Source: a virus. Taken from it: a stretch of DNA of 23,842 nucleotides. The notes beneath the pieces were generated by a model. It saw nothing but the letters and a program-made list of their open reading frames with translations. It was not told the DNA's origin and searched no databases. This document shows, piece after piece, positions 12,966-22,024 of the stretch (within the stretch, counting starts at the first letter, position 1; each line of letters starts with the position of its first letter). Where the stretch lies: positions 1 to 23,842 of IMG/VR virus record IMGVR_UViG_3300030116_002913; one strand, 5' to 3'. A program made the translations under genes and the position numbers.

Positions 12966-15900
12966 TATCCAGTACCTCGTAATCTTTCAAACAACTCCCT
13001 GGTCCGTGGATCCTGGATCGTGGACTGAGCGGTTTGATTCGTCATGGGTTGTACGGGAGCCGCCGAGGGGAGATTACTGACGGCTCCCGTGTCCACGGGC
13101 GCCGTTGGAGGAGTCGTCGCCGTGGGGGTTTGTGTTTCTTGTGCGGGCATTTCAATCCGGAACACTGGACGCTTGCGCTCGTCCACGCCTTCCGCAGTCA
13201 GCGGCCTACGCAGATAGTCACGCCGGATCAGGTTCAACTCACGCTGCAACCCTCGACGGTCAAACGGACGACCTACGCTACGGTAGAACGCAGTGATGTC
13301 GTTCATGATATCGCTGTCGATGTTCACCGGCTCGAAGCGGCCAGCAAGAATCTTTTTGTACCCAGAGAAGCCAAACTCTTTCGCAGCCCGACGGATCTCC
13401 CTCTCGTCCATGCCGAGCTTCTTCATGTTCTGAATCAACTTGAAGCCACGATTGTACACCTTGAACTTACGCTCGTTTTCCTGCCGATAGTTTTCGACGA
13501 TGACGGATGGATCCTCGACGGTACGACCAAACGCACGAAGCTGACGGTTGAAGTTTCTCTGCGCCTGCACGGCAGATTCGTTGTGCGCGTATGTGCGATA
13601 ACGGAACGACGACTCCGGGGTAACCTTCTGTTCGCCGATACCGGTCAAGTAGCGAAGAATCTCTTCCTCAAGCTGGCGAACATTGCCTCGCTTATCGAGA
13701 CCTTCCGGCCCAAGCAGCGCGGCCCCAAGACGCCCCGGCACGAAGAACTCAACGTCACCCGTGGTTGGCGAAACCTGTGCGATGCTAGTGAAGTCGGTGA
13801 TGATCGTCGGCTGGAACGCCTCGAAGATATGGGTCATGGACTTGGCGCCCACCTCACCCGGAGTATCCTCTGGGTTCCATACCTTGTTACCTGTCTTGGT
13901 GACACCGCCACGTGCTGTGACATCGAGCAGGCGCTCGAAGATGATCGACTCTTCGGCGAAGGGCGAAGCAACCTCTGACAGGAACTGCCCCATCGCGTTC
14001 AGCGTGATGCTGCTGGCATCGAGGTCAAGCTCCTTGCCGTCATTGATCGCATTGATCACGCCCATGACCGGGCGGCGCAGATAGTCGTACGGGTTGGTGA
14101 AGCTGTAGTCCACGTAACCTGTGATGTTGCCGTCCTTGTCCACGGAGGTTGGGACAAGCGTACTGTTCTTGCTCCACGGAGGTGCGATCTCGCGCAGTGC
14201 GTCAAGCGTGTCTCGTGACAAGTCGTTCAGATACAGTGCTGTTTCCTGTACAGCCGGGCCGGCCACCATCGTGGTTGCTGCGAATCCGTTGAGGCGCCGC
14301 TTACCGATGTCCCGCATACTGCGACCTTGCTGCACCAGTGCTTGATTGCCCGCAGCCCGACCCTCTTGAATCATCCGCGCACCCATCTGTACTTCGTCGA
14401 TGGCACGATTCAGGGTGTTAAAGGACGTGCGAACAATCTCGGCAGGGAACGCGATGAAGTTACCAACTGGCAGGCGGCGCAACCCTTCAATGAACTGCGG
14501 CACCCGCTCGTAGTTCGGCACGGTGTTCTTCACAATGTCGGCGGCGTATGCGTTCAGACTCTTCGCACCCTGTGCCCGAGCGAAGTCTTCTGCGGCAGCA
14601 ACGTCTCCACCAAACGCATTGACCAGCTTGCTGCGCTCGAAGTCGAAGTTGTAGATTTTCCAGATGTCGTCACCACCTTGGTACAGATCCCTGGCGCGTT
14701 TATCGATAGACCCCAAGAACTGACCGGCGCGGCCTCGTGACTTTTTCTGTCCAAGGTTGACGCCGAACTGATCGACCTCGTCGGTGGACAGGCGAGACAG
14801 GCCATCCTCAATGGTTCTTTCAAGTTCGCGAAGCTGCGCTTGCGTACCCACGACGCCAAGCTCCTGCAACTCCCGGAAGAATGCTGCCCGATCCTCGGGC
14901 GAAGACTTGCGGATGTTCTCCAGAACAAGCGAAACGGACTCGAACACATTTGCACCCCGGCCCACGTTACCCTGCGCCGCAGCGAAAAGCGCAGCCGAGG
15001 TGACGTTACGAATCTGCGTCATGGGGCTGTAAACAGTCTTGACCTTTTGAGTGAAACCCTTGCCAAGCAGGAAGGCACTCATCGCCATGTTCGACAGCGG
15101 GCTGAACTGTTTTGTGTTTCGAGTAAGGTCGTTGTACACCGGTTTGCGGGCGAAAGTTCGCATTTCGTTCGGGGCTTCTCTGCCTGCCGAAGTCAACGAA
15201 CCGAATCCGCTGTCCACAAGCTCGACATAGTTTGCTCTATCAGCGAGAGACAGACTTTCATACACGTTACCGTCAATGATGTCGTCACCACCAACACGAA
15301 CAGTTTGATATTGGCGAGTAGCAAATCGTCCTCGGCCCTGCCGCAGGAATCCGTAGAAGTCATCAAGTGCCACAGTTTCTGCAAGATCGCCCACCGTCCG
15401 AACGTAGGCTTCGACAGGATCGGTGACCTCACCGAGCAGCTTCTTCAGCACGTCCTCCTCGAGGCGGCGCTGACGGAACATGTCTCGGCTCATCTTCTGC
15501 TTCGCAGTCCGGGACAACGTCTCGCTGTTGTCAAGGAAGCCAACACGAGTGCGGTAGCGATTTACGAAGGTGTCAACCACATCGTTGATCACGCGCTGCG
15601 TAACAGGTGCGTCGGCGGCAAGCTGGTTACCAAGATCCGCTTCGCTGACAATCTTGTTGTACAGGTTTCGTGCAGTGTTGGGGTTTTCGCGCAGGAACGC
15701 GATAACCTCACGGCGGTTTTGCACGTACTCGTCCGAACGGAAGTACGCATCCGGGTCGTCGAACACGCGATACTTGCGGCGAAGATACTTGCCAAAGTTT
15801 TCTGTGATCTCGTCCCGCACCAACTGCGATACGTTCTGTGTGCCGTAGTCACTGTTGACAATACGAGCGGACAGGTCGTCGATCTGCTGGCGCATTTTCA

Positions 15901-17221
15901 GGACAGATGCACGGGCAAACTCCGGGATAGCTTCGATCAGGTGCTCGGCGTTGTTCGGATCGAAGGCTTCACCTGTACGTGCTGCCCTCCGGATTGCGGC
16001 CCTGCGAACCTCGGCGCTGTTCAAGAAGTTCGCATCCTTGGTGAGGAACCCGTAGATCGAGTTCATAACTTCGACGCGGCTAAGTTCTCCGAACCCTTGC
16101 AGGTTCACAGTGTCCGCACCCTTGAAGATCTTGTTTGTCTCTTTCTCAAGCTGCCGGATTGTGTACGCTGCGTTGTTGGCCTGCGAGTCGATGAAACCCT
16201 GGATCGCGGACCGGCGTTCAGCAGCCTCGGTCGTAAGGTTACCACGGAAGCGAAGACGCGCTTTGACCCCCTCATACACATCCGAAATCGTTGTATCCGG
16301 GTCCGTGGCCGCACGACGGGTGATTGCACGAGGCACCGTCATGTTACCAATGTACTGTGCTGTCGCGCTGTTGCCTGTTGCTTCGGCAATCTTTTGCAGT
16401 GCACCACGAGTCCCTGATGCTACCGGGGCCAGAACCTCGCCGGTCAACATCAGTCCGGGCTTGGCTACCAGTGCTGTTGTGCTGAGTAGGTAGGGAAATG
16501 CTGCTGCCAGTGCTCCGGCCTCTGCGCCGAGTCGGATCTTGTTGCGAAACCTGCGGCCAGCTTCGAGCCTGCCGCTGAGACCGACATCCTTTTCGGTCAT
16601 CGTCGGCCCACCTTCAACGAAATCCCCGATGGTGGTGACACCGTCGTCGGCGACGGCTGCGTCTACAAGCAGCGCGGCTCCGGCTTGCTGTGCCCGCAGC
16701 TTGGCTGTTTGTCCCGTTGTCAAACGTGCCGGCATTGGTCCAGCGGCAGCAACACGGCCACGACCCTGCTGACGGATAGCTTTCTCGAGCTTGCCGAGCT
16801 TGGAAATCTTAGAGACTGCGGCGACACCCACACCGCCCGGCAGCAAGAACTGCCCTGTTACATCGCCGATAGTGCCAGCGACACCAACAGGGTCGAGTCC
16901 GAGAGCTTCGCGGACATCGTCTCCAGCTTGGCTGATAGCACGGGTTGTGTTGGTATCGAACACGGAGTCAATGGCGATGCCCCCGAGTTCGGCGACACCT
17001 TGCACCGCCTTGGTGACACCAGATCCCAGACCTTCGGCAAACTCTTGCAGGGTGCCTTCTGATTCTACAGACGGATCAACAATGCGGTCACGGGCGACGA
17101 GCTTTTGCTCCGGTTGAGACGCAAGATATTCGTCATAGTCGGCACGTGCTTCGTCAGCCGTCATCTTAGTATCATCATAGATGATACGCCTGCCTCGATA
17201 TATTATCTCTTGATCCGCCAT
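12965..17221 (-). CDS. large internal virion / DNA ejection protein candidate
   Basis: 1418 residues, ATG at 17221, six bases after the previous gene's stop. It has a charged N-terminus (E-I-I-Y-R-G-R-R-I-I-Y), Gly/Ala-rich segments at ~62-135, a hydrophobic stretch at ~233-270 (A-A-A-F-P-Y-L-L), a long helical middle with many Arg/Asp/Gln, and a Pro/Thr/Gln-rich C-terminus ending L-F-E-R-L-R-G-T-G. No enzyme motif is visible: no lysozyme or transglycosylase site and no RNA polymerase motifs. Very large mixed helical proteins with weakly hydrophobic parts, encoded last among podovirus virion genes, are usually ejected with the DNA to form a channel across the envelope (T7 gp16, P22 gp16 as analogues). 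That role is inferred from size, composition and position. Confidence 0.6.
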   Translation of the reverse strand: MADQEIIYRGRRIIYDDTKMTADEARADYDEYLASQPEQKLVARDRIVDPSVESEGTLQEFAEGLGSGVTKAVQGVAELGGIAIDSVFDTNTTRAISQAGDDVREALGLDPVGVAGTIGDVTGQFLLPGGVGVAAVSKISKLGKLEKAIRQQGRGRVAAAGPMPARLTTGQTAKLRAQQAGAALLVDAAVADDGVTTIGDFVEGGPTMTEKDVGLSGRLEAGRRFRNKIRLGAEAGALAAAFPYLLSTTALVAKPGLMLTGEVLAPVASGTRGALQKIAEATGNSATAQYIGNMTVPRAITRRAATDPDTTISDVYEGVKARLRFRGNLTTEAAERRSAIQGFIDSQANNAAYTIRQLEKETNKIFKGADTVNLQGFGELSRVEVMNSIYGFLTKDANFLNSAEVRRAAIRRAARTGEAFDPNNAEHLIEAIPEFARASVLKMRQQIDDLSARIVNSDYGTQNVSQLVRDEITENFGKYLRRKYRVFDDPDAYFRSDEYVQNRREVIAFLRENPNTARNLYNKIVSEADLGNQLAADAPVTQRVINDVVDTFVNRYRTRVGFLDNSETLSRTAKQKMSRDMFRQRRLEEDVLKKLLGEVTDPVEAYVRTVGDLAETVALDDFYGFLRQGRGRFATRQYQTVRVGGDDIIDGNVYESLSLADRANYVELVDSGFGSLTSAGREAPNEMRTFARKPVYNDLTRNTKQFSPLSNMAMSAFLLGKGFTQKVKTVYSPMTQIRNVTSAALFAAAQGNVGRGANVFESVSLVLENIRKSSPEDRAAFFRELQELGVVGTQAQLRELERTIEDGLSRLSTDEVDQFGVNLGQKKSRGRAGQFLGSIDKRARDLYQGGDDIWKIYNFDFERSKLVNAFGGDVAAAEDFARAQGAKSLNAYAADIVKNTVPNYERVPQFIEGLRRLPVGNFIAFPAEIVRTSFNTLNRAIDEVQMGARMIQEGRAAGNQALVQQGRSMRDIGKRRLNGFAATTMVAGPAVQETALYLNDLSRDTLDALREIAPPWSKNSTLVPTSVDKDGNITGYVDYSFTNPYDYLRRPVMGVINAINDGKELDLDASSITLNAMGQFLSEVASPFAEESIIFERLLDVTARGGVTKTGNKVWNPEDTPGEVGAKSMTHIFEAFQPTIITDFTSIAQVSPTTGDVEFFVPGRLGAALLGPEGLDKRGNVRQLEEEILRYLTGIGEQKVTPESSFRYRTYAHNESAVQAQRNFNRQLRAFGRTVEDPSVIVENYRQENERKFKVYNRGFKLIQNMKKLGMDEREIRRAAKEFGFSGYKKILAGRFEPVNIDSDIMNDITAFYRSVGRPFDRRGLQRELNLIRRDYLRRPLTAEGVDERKRPVFRIEMPAQETQTPTATTPPTAPVDTGAVSNLPSAAPVQPMTNQTAQSTIQDPRTRELFERLRGTG

Positions 17222-17227
17222 CAGCGG

Positions 17228-18469
17228 TTACCCGCCACCAGCGCGGTACGGTGCTTCATCCGGCTGCAAAAAGTCCCTGTCTTTTTGCGTCATGTTGTCT
17301 TCCCCAATCGCACGAATGACGCTGTCTACAATCAGCCCCCCTTCGCCTATCTGGGTCAGCAGCGAGGCTCCACCTAGCGACATGTAGGTAGCAAACGCAG
17401 GGCTGTGGCCTTGAGCTATAAGATCATCGCGGCGGATTTCATAACCCTGCGGCGTGACAGTTTTGCCGGGATACACCATTTTGATCGCGTCTTCTTGCGA
17501 TACGCCGTAGCTTTCCATGAGTACCTTGATCTGCTGTGACTTGTCCGGTATGTCGTTGATCTTCTCGAACAGGTCAGCGGCGATGTCGTACTTCTTGAGG
17601 AGCAGTGCCTGCGCGGCAGCTTCGTCCCGTGCCTCTTGGGCCATGCCCATCTCAAGACTCGCCAGCTTGAGTTTCTGCTCGGCAGCTTCTACCTCGCGAA
17701 CGTCATCACCGTAGCCACGGAAGGCTTCTTTTGCTGCCGTTCCGATGTTGGTCAACGCATAAGGTGACTGACCGGCAGCCATGTTCAAGAAGAACTCCAT
17801 GATACGAAGATCACGGCGGCTCTTCAGATCGGGCGCCTCGATGCCGTACTCTTCCAGCAGCTTCTTCGCCTCACCCACATACTCGCTTGTCTTCTTCTTC
17901 TTGCCCTCGGGAGTGGTGGTCTCCAGTATCTGCTTCAGTTCGTCGAAGACGGTTTTTGGACCTTCTTGTTTTGGAGGAGTAGGTGGTCTCGACTCAACCA
18001 GGTCATCAAACTGTTCCGTTAGACTTGCATCGGGTGCCACAGAGGTGGTTGCGTCTCCCGCACCACTCTCGGGTCCAAAGTTTACATCACCCGGTTGATC
18101 AGAGGGTATGTCCTCTGCACCCGGCATGTCTCCGGTCGGGACAACCGGAGGCACCGCACTTGACGAGCTTCCTGTGTCTGGACCCGGTGCAGGATTCAGA
18201 GCACCAACGGATTCGTCCGTGGACGGTGAGCCGCCAATTTGTGTCCGTGGTCCAAGTACATATTGATTTAAGAAGTCTGTAAACCCGGACATGCCCAGCC
18301 CAGTTGCCGGACCATGATAACCACCATGCGCCATTCGCACAGGTTCTTGTCCCGCAGCAGCCTGCATGATCCGTGGACCGGAGGCCAAGATCCCTTGTGG
18401 CATCCGCGCCATACCGCGACGTTGCTGCGGGTTCATGAACATCCGACGATCAAGAGGATTACGCATCAT
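17228..18469 (-). CDS. virion-associated protein, possible ejection protein
   Basis: 413 residues, ATG at 18469 followed directly by a second ATG (18466). The N-terminus is basic and Met/Gln-rich with the motif M-A-H-G-G-Y-H-G-P-A-T-G (46-57), which echoes the H-G-G...G-P-G-T-G motif of the 173-residue protein. Residues ~65-165 are a disordered Pro/Asp/Ser-rich linker. The remaining part is helical and charged (A-E-Q-K-L-K-L-A-S-L-E-M) and ends in A-G-G-G. It sits between the Gln-rich protein and the 1418-residue protein, like the middle ejection protein of P22-type phages. I cannot name a family; virion location is inferred. Confidence 0.55.
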   Translation of the reverse strand: MMRNPLDRRMFMNPQQRRGMARMPQGILASGPRIMQAAAGQEPVRMAHGGYHGPATGLGMSGFTDFLNQYVLGPRTQIGGSPSTDESVGALNPAPGPDTGSSSSAVPPVVPTGDMPGAEDIPSDQPGDVNFGPESGAGDATTSVAPDASLTEQFDDLVESRPPTPPKQEGPKTVFDELKQILETTTPEGKKKKTSEYVGEAKKLLEEYGIEAPDLKSRRDLRIMEFFLNMAAGQSPYALTNIGTAAKEAFRGYGDDVREVEAAEQKLKLASLEMGMAQEARDEAAAQALLLKKYDIAADLFEKINDIPDKSQQIKVLMESYGVSQEDAIKMVYPGKTVTPQGYEIRRDDLIAQGHSPAFATYMSLGGASLLTQIGEGGLIVDSVIRAIGEDNMTQKDRDFLQPDEAPYRAGGG

Positions 18470-18483
18470 CTGCTACTGTCCTA

Positions 18484-19395
18484 CTAATTGAAGAACCCGC
18501 CGTACAAGCCTGCACCAAGTAGGCCGATGCCCTGAGACAACATGCTTGGCGGAGGTGTGTAGGTCTGGGTAGTTTGTTGTTGCAGCGCCGGGACACCACG
18601 GAAGATGTCGCCCAAGAAGCCAAGCTGCTGGAATGGAAGCTGCTGTTGGGCCAGCGCGTTTGCCTGTGCAACATTCAAAGCCTGCTGATCTTGCTGCTGT
18701 TGCAGGCCACCAATACCAAGCAGTGTGTTGATATCCTGTGTGCCCATCTGCTGGCCTTGCATACCAAGCTGCGCGATGCCGCCTGCCAATGTTTGCCCCA
18801 GTCCACCTGTAAGCTGTGCCTGACGAAGTTGCTGCGTTGCTGCGTCTTGCGCCAGTTTGGATGCCTGCGAGAACCCGGCGCTGCGGAGACGCTCACCTGT
18901 ACGAGCCTGCTGCTCGAGAGTGTTGCGGCCAATCTCACCTTGCAGCACTGCCTGCCTGCTGCCGCCAAACGCGCCGGAACCAACTGCCTGCGCTGACGCC
19001 TGCTGTTGTTGTATCTGACCTTGACGACCGATGTCGTCTTGTGCCCGCTGGACCACGTCATCGAGGTACGGGTCCATGTATTCTTTGTATGCGTTCGGGT
19101 CCATGCCCGCGCCAGCAGCAAGTGCTTGCGCTTGACCCAGACCAGAAGTCAGAGCCTCTTTCGACTCTGTAAGAAACGGCTGGAATGAACCAACACCACC
19201 AAGTGCATTTGCGATTGCCTTCTGTTGTCCTTCCGATAGTCCAGCAAGCTGCTGCTGAACAAACGGCATGGACAAACCCTTGCCGCCTTCCGACACGGGT
19301 TTGAACAGGTTCTGCGCCGAGGTTAGAAGATCGGCAATATACTGCTCCTGAAACTCGGGCAGTCTCGTCGTCACTTGTTGAGATGCTACAGCCAT
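18484..19395 (-). CDS. Gln/Ala-rich virion protein, possible ejection protein
   Basis: 303 residues, ATG at 19395 overlapping the previous stop (TAATG). Most of the protein is built of Gln, Ala and Gly with Q runs (I-Q-Q-Q-Q-A-S, L-Q-Q-Q-Q-D-Q-Q) and a predicted long helix, and it ends in a hydrophobic Gly-rich tail (G-I-G-L-L-G-A-G-L-Y-G-G-F-F). Residues 98-117 include a short acidic helix (D-P-Y-L-D-D-V-V-Q). Gln/Ala-rich helical proteins of this size precede the larger ejection proteins in P22-like phages (gp7, gp20). The hydrophobic end could enter the membrane. Role inferred, not proven. Confidence 0.6.
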   Translation of the reverse strand: MAVASQQVTTRLPEFQEQYIADLLTSAQNLFKPVSEGGKGLSMPFVQQQLAGLSEGQQKAIANALGGVGSFQPFLTESKEALTSGLGQAQALAAGAGMDPNAYKEYMDPYLDDVVQRAQDDIGRQGQIQQQQASAQAVGSGAFGGSRQAVLQGEIGRNTLEQQARTGERLRSAGFSQASKLAQDAATQQLRQAQLTGGLGQTLAGGIAQLGMQGQQMGTQDINTLLGIGGLQQQQDQQALNVAQANALAQQQLPFQQLGFLGDIFRGVPALQQQTTQTYTPPPSMLSQGIGLLGAGLYGGFFN

Positions 19396-19916
19396 TACGC
19401 TTGGGCCTCCAGTTCGGCCATCATATCATACATTCTGGCGGCGCCGATATCCCTATCTCCGCCACCGGCTCCACGGACAGCCGCTGCTGTCATTACGAAC
19501 TCACCGTCGGACAGGCGGGCAGGCACGGAATCAGATGTGCCGGTCCCTGGTCCGTTGACCTCCCCACCATGCATCATGGTAGCGATACCACCCTGAATCT
19601 CACGGCGGTAGTCTGCGAGGTCTTCCGGGTCATTCAACTGTACGATCCTGCCGTCCCGCATACGAGACGTAATCGCAAAGTCCTTGCCCACAGGTTCAGG
19701 GCGTTCCTCGAAACTGTATTCCTGCCGCTGTCCCAAACCCCCTGCCAAAGCCAATGCGCCGACACCAAGACCCAGCTTCTGCGCGGTGGACATGTTGCTG
19801 AAGAAACTGCCGATGCCGGCCATTGAGCCACCACCGAACCCAAAGCCAATCATTGCCGGAATGGCAATGGGGGCAATCTTGCCGATGCTTTTTGTAATAT
19901 TTCGAAACAGTCCCAT
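19395..19916 (-). CDS. small structural protein with hydrophobic Gly-rich N-terminus and DGEF motif
   Basis: 173 residues, ATG at 19916 overlapping the previous stop as ATGA. Residues ~10-62 are hydrophobic and very Gly-rich (I-A-P-I-A-I-P-A-M-I-G-F-G-F-G-G-G; L-G-V-G-A-L-A-L-A-G-G-L-G), looking like two membrane-active segments. The C-terminal part has M-M-H-G-G-E (114-119), G-P-G-T-G-T-S-D-S (122-130), then L-S-D-G-E-F-V-M-T-A (135-144) and a closing helix R-M-Y-D-M-M-A-E-L-E. From memory the S-D-S-x-P-A-x-L-S-D-G-E-F block is widely shared in marine phage structural proteins, with no known function. It is probably a virion or ejection-apparatus part. Confidence 0.6.
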   Translation of the reverse strand: MGLFRNITKSIGKIAPIAIPAMIGFGFGGGSMAGIGSFFSNMSTAQKLGLGVGALALAGGLGQRQEYSFEERPEPVGKDFAITSRMRDGRIVQLNDPEDLADYRREIQGGIATMMHGGEVNGPGTGTSDSVPARLSDGEFVMTAAAVRGAGGGDRDIGAARMYDMMAELEAQA

Positions 19917-20146
19917 CAGGTCACCACTTTTACAGTGCCGCTATCATTATACAGAGCACCAGTTTCTAGTCCAGACGCACTCGTCGGCAGGTCAGTCAGC
20001 GTAATCTTCGTGCCGCGTAACTCGCCGGGGTTGCGCTCCTGCGAGATAAACAGTTCCAGCGCACGGGTCAGGTCAGCCATATACTGCTGCGTGTACTCGA
20101 ACGGTGGTTCGGGTAGCCTTGGCGGTGCTATCTGATTCGATGACAC
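19916..20146 (-). CDS. small structural-region protein
   Basis: 76 residues from a GTG at 20146 that overlaps the preceding stop (TAGTG). It has a Pro-rich start (P-P-R-L-P-E-P-P), a helix with Y-x-x-x-Y-M-A-D-L-T-R-A-L-E-L-F, then G-T-K-I-T-L-T-D-L-P and G-L-E-T-G-A-L-Y-N-D-S-G-T-V-K-V-V. Short proteins with this Pro-helix-beta layout are common between tail genes of marine podoviruses (from memory). It may be a tail or connector accessory. Function not established. Confidence 0.55.
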   Translation of the reverse strand: MSSNQIAPPRLPEPPFEYTQQYMADLTRALELFISQERNPGELRGTKITLTDLPTSASGLETGALYNDSGTVKVVT

Positions 20147-22023
20147 TAGCGCCTCCCGTCTGGCCGCAGGTCAATGCGCGGACTGCCCAGTTTCCACTTT
20201 GCACCCAGTGCCTCGGACTCGACTCGCAATGCGAAGGAACGACCACGAGCACGAAGGTGCAACTGGTTTGTAAACGTCTCAACCGGAGAGCTTGCCGTGC
20301 GGATCGCGTCACCGGATGCTGTGTTGTCGAAACTTGCGCCCGGAAAGTTTCTAGCTTTGACCGTAAACGTGGCTTGCGGGCTGCTGAGATTCGTTGACCC
20401 ATTGAACGTCAGGTCCGGAATCACGCGCCTAATATACGTGAACTGGTCGCCATCGCCAATGTCAATCGCTGCGGACTCGATGAAGGAGTTCATCGCAGAG
20501 CCGTCATCGTCGTAGCCGAACTCGTGGTTATAGAGATACGAAGATCCAGCAGCAATCGGGTAGGTCCGCACACCACGGTCGATCCATGCGGTGCGAGTAA
20601 GATTGCCGAAGTACCAAACCTTCTCACCGTAATTGTACACCACATAACGATTATTTTCTGCGCTGGATGCAGACGGGTAGAACCAGAATACCTCCGAGAA
20701 CTCGGAGTTGATACCAGAGACAACCTTGTCAGCCTGCTCGAAGTTAAAGTCGAGGAAGACCTTGTCCTTTACCGTACAAGGAAGCTGCTGCGTCTGACCG
20801 GCATAGACATAGAAGTTGTCGATACCCATCCAAAACACAACGTCCTCGGTTGCGACGGCAGCGTTGGGACTCATGATCGTGATGTTCGAGGCAAGCTGTT
20901 GCAAGCCAAAGGTGAATGGCGGACCAATAAACCGCATGGTGTTTAAAGCGGTATCTGTCCACACCAAAATTTCACGCTTGGTTTCTACTGCCTGCATGAA
21001 GGTCGAGCCAGCACCCAGTTTCAGATCGCCCGCTGTATTAGTGGCCGCTGGATACCAGACAAGTGGATTTTCCTGGTCGGAGAAACGAATAAGTAGCGGG
21101 TCTTGTGTGCCGTTGCCTTGGTTGGCGGAGGAACTGGCGTTCAACCCATCACAGCCAAATGCAATAACGTGGCGGTCCTGATCCGATACTAGCACCTGTT
21201 TAGCGATTTGCGGGACGCTGGTCTTTGTGCCAGTACGAGTAGACAACTCAACCGCTGCGGTAGACAGGTTGTTTGTCTTATCCCAGTAGTAAATGTTCGA
21301 GTCACGAGCGTTAATGATCAGATCTTCACCGAAGTTGTCATGCGACCACAGACGAATCTGGTTGGTTGTGGTAAGGCCGTTAGATGTTGCATCGCCCCAA
21401 CCGTCACGCCCATATGTACCTGCACCCCAACCTGTTCCGCCAACAGATGTATCAAGACCAACATTGATTTGATAAGTGCCGACGGTGCTACTGCCGCCAT
21501 TGCCAGTATCGGAGGAGTTGGCTGCAACTGCGCTGGTAATCTCGTAGCTGTCCGCATCGACAACGCGCGCAACCTGATACTCTTTATTCAGAACATCTGC
21601 GGTAATAACACCGCCAAGAGATACTGCACCGGAAAAGGTAACAGAATCGTTCTCAAACGCACCATGCGCGGTATCGCTGACAGTGATTGTGGTGCTGCCG
21701 TTGGTCGCCGCAAACGTCACATCACCAGCGCTGGTCGTGGCCCGGACAGGGGTGATATCGTTCAGACCCTGACCTTCTTCTATATAGTATTTCAGATGTG
21801 TGCCAATACCGAGGTAGTTCGAGCCGTCGAGAGCAATCCAGTTGTGCAGCGCACGGGCGGAACCAAGATAGGTGGTGCTGGTGTATTTTTCCCAGCCCCC
21901 CAGCTTCTCTGGGTAGCCGAAGCGGAAGCGAATCTTGTCGCAGTCGCGCCATCCACCCTCGTTGGAATACGAGGTAATCTCCTGATTTACACCGGGCCTG
22001 AACTGTAACTTTGTAAGTGGCAT
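20146..22023 (-). CDS. structural protein, possible P22 gp10-like tail nozzle
   Basis: 625 residues, ATG at 22023 with GAGGCG about five bases ahead. The start R-P-G-V-N-Q-E-I-T-S-Y-S-N-E-G-G-W is distinctive, followed by C-D-K-I-R-F-R-F-G-Y-P-E-K-L-G-G-W. A Thr/Ser/Gly-rich beta insert (~90-200) precedes a region of repeating short strands with W-x-Y and F-x-F motifs, as in a beta propeller. The end is L-R-A-R-G-R-S-F-A-L-R-V-E-S with R-P-D-G-R-R. The propeller-like build, the RGR near the C-terminus and the position before ejection-type genes resemble P22 gp10, which stabilises packaged DNA and forms the nozzle. A virion role is likely; the exact match is uncertain. Confidence 0.55.
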   Translation of the reverse strand: MPLTKLQFRPGVNQEITSYSNEGGWRDCDKIRFRFGYPEKLGGWEKYTSTTYLGSARALHNWIALDGSNYLGIGTHLKYYIEEGQGLNDITPVRATTSAGDVTFAATNGSTTITVSDTAHGAFENDSVTFSGAVSLGGVITADVLNKEYQVARVVDADSYEITSAVAANSSDTGNGGSSTVGTYQINVGLDTSVGGTGWGAGTYGRDGWGDATSNGLTTTNQIRLWSHDNFGEDLIINARDSNIYYWDKTNNLSTAAVELSTRTGTKTSVPQIAKQVLVSDQDRHVIAFGCDGLNASSSANQGNGTQDPLLIRFSDQENPLVWYPAATNTAGDLKLGAGSTFMQAVETKREILVWTDTALNTMRFIGPPFTFGLQQLASNITIMSPNAAVATEDVVFWMGIDNFYVYAGQTQQLPCTVKDKVFLDFNFEQADKVVSGINSEFSEVFWFYPSASSAENNRYVVYNYGEKVWYFGNLTRTAWIDRGVRTYPIAAGSSYLYNHEFGYDDDGSAMNSFIESAAIDIGDGDQFTYIRRVIPDLTFNGSTNLSSPQATFTVKARNFPGASFDNTASGDAIRTASSPVETFTNQLHLRARGRSFALRVESEALGAKWKLGSPRIDLRPDGRR

Positions 22024-22024
22024 A

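Noticed and set aside
13034-13978. 314-residue open frame on the + strand
   Set aside because: Antisense to the same virion gene; no start signal or family motif.
14840-16417. 525-residue open frame on the + strand inside the 1418-residue virion gene
   Set aside because: Exactly antisense to a well-packed gene, with composition typical of a mirror frame (Cys/His/Arg-rich) and no recognisable domain or ribosome site.
12965-17221. 1418-residue protein as an N4-like virion RNA polymerase
   Set aside because: No T7/N4 polymerase motifs were seen; length alone is not evidence.
21208-22008. 266-residue open frame on the + strand, Cys-rich
   Set aside because: Antisense to the 625-residue structural gene; the many Cys come from reversed Ala/Thr/Gly codons.
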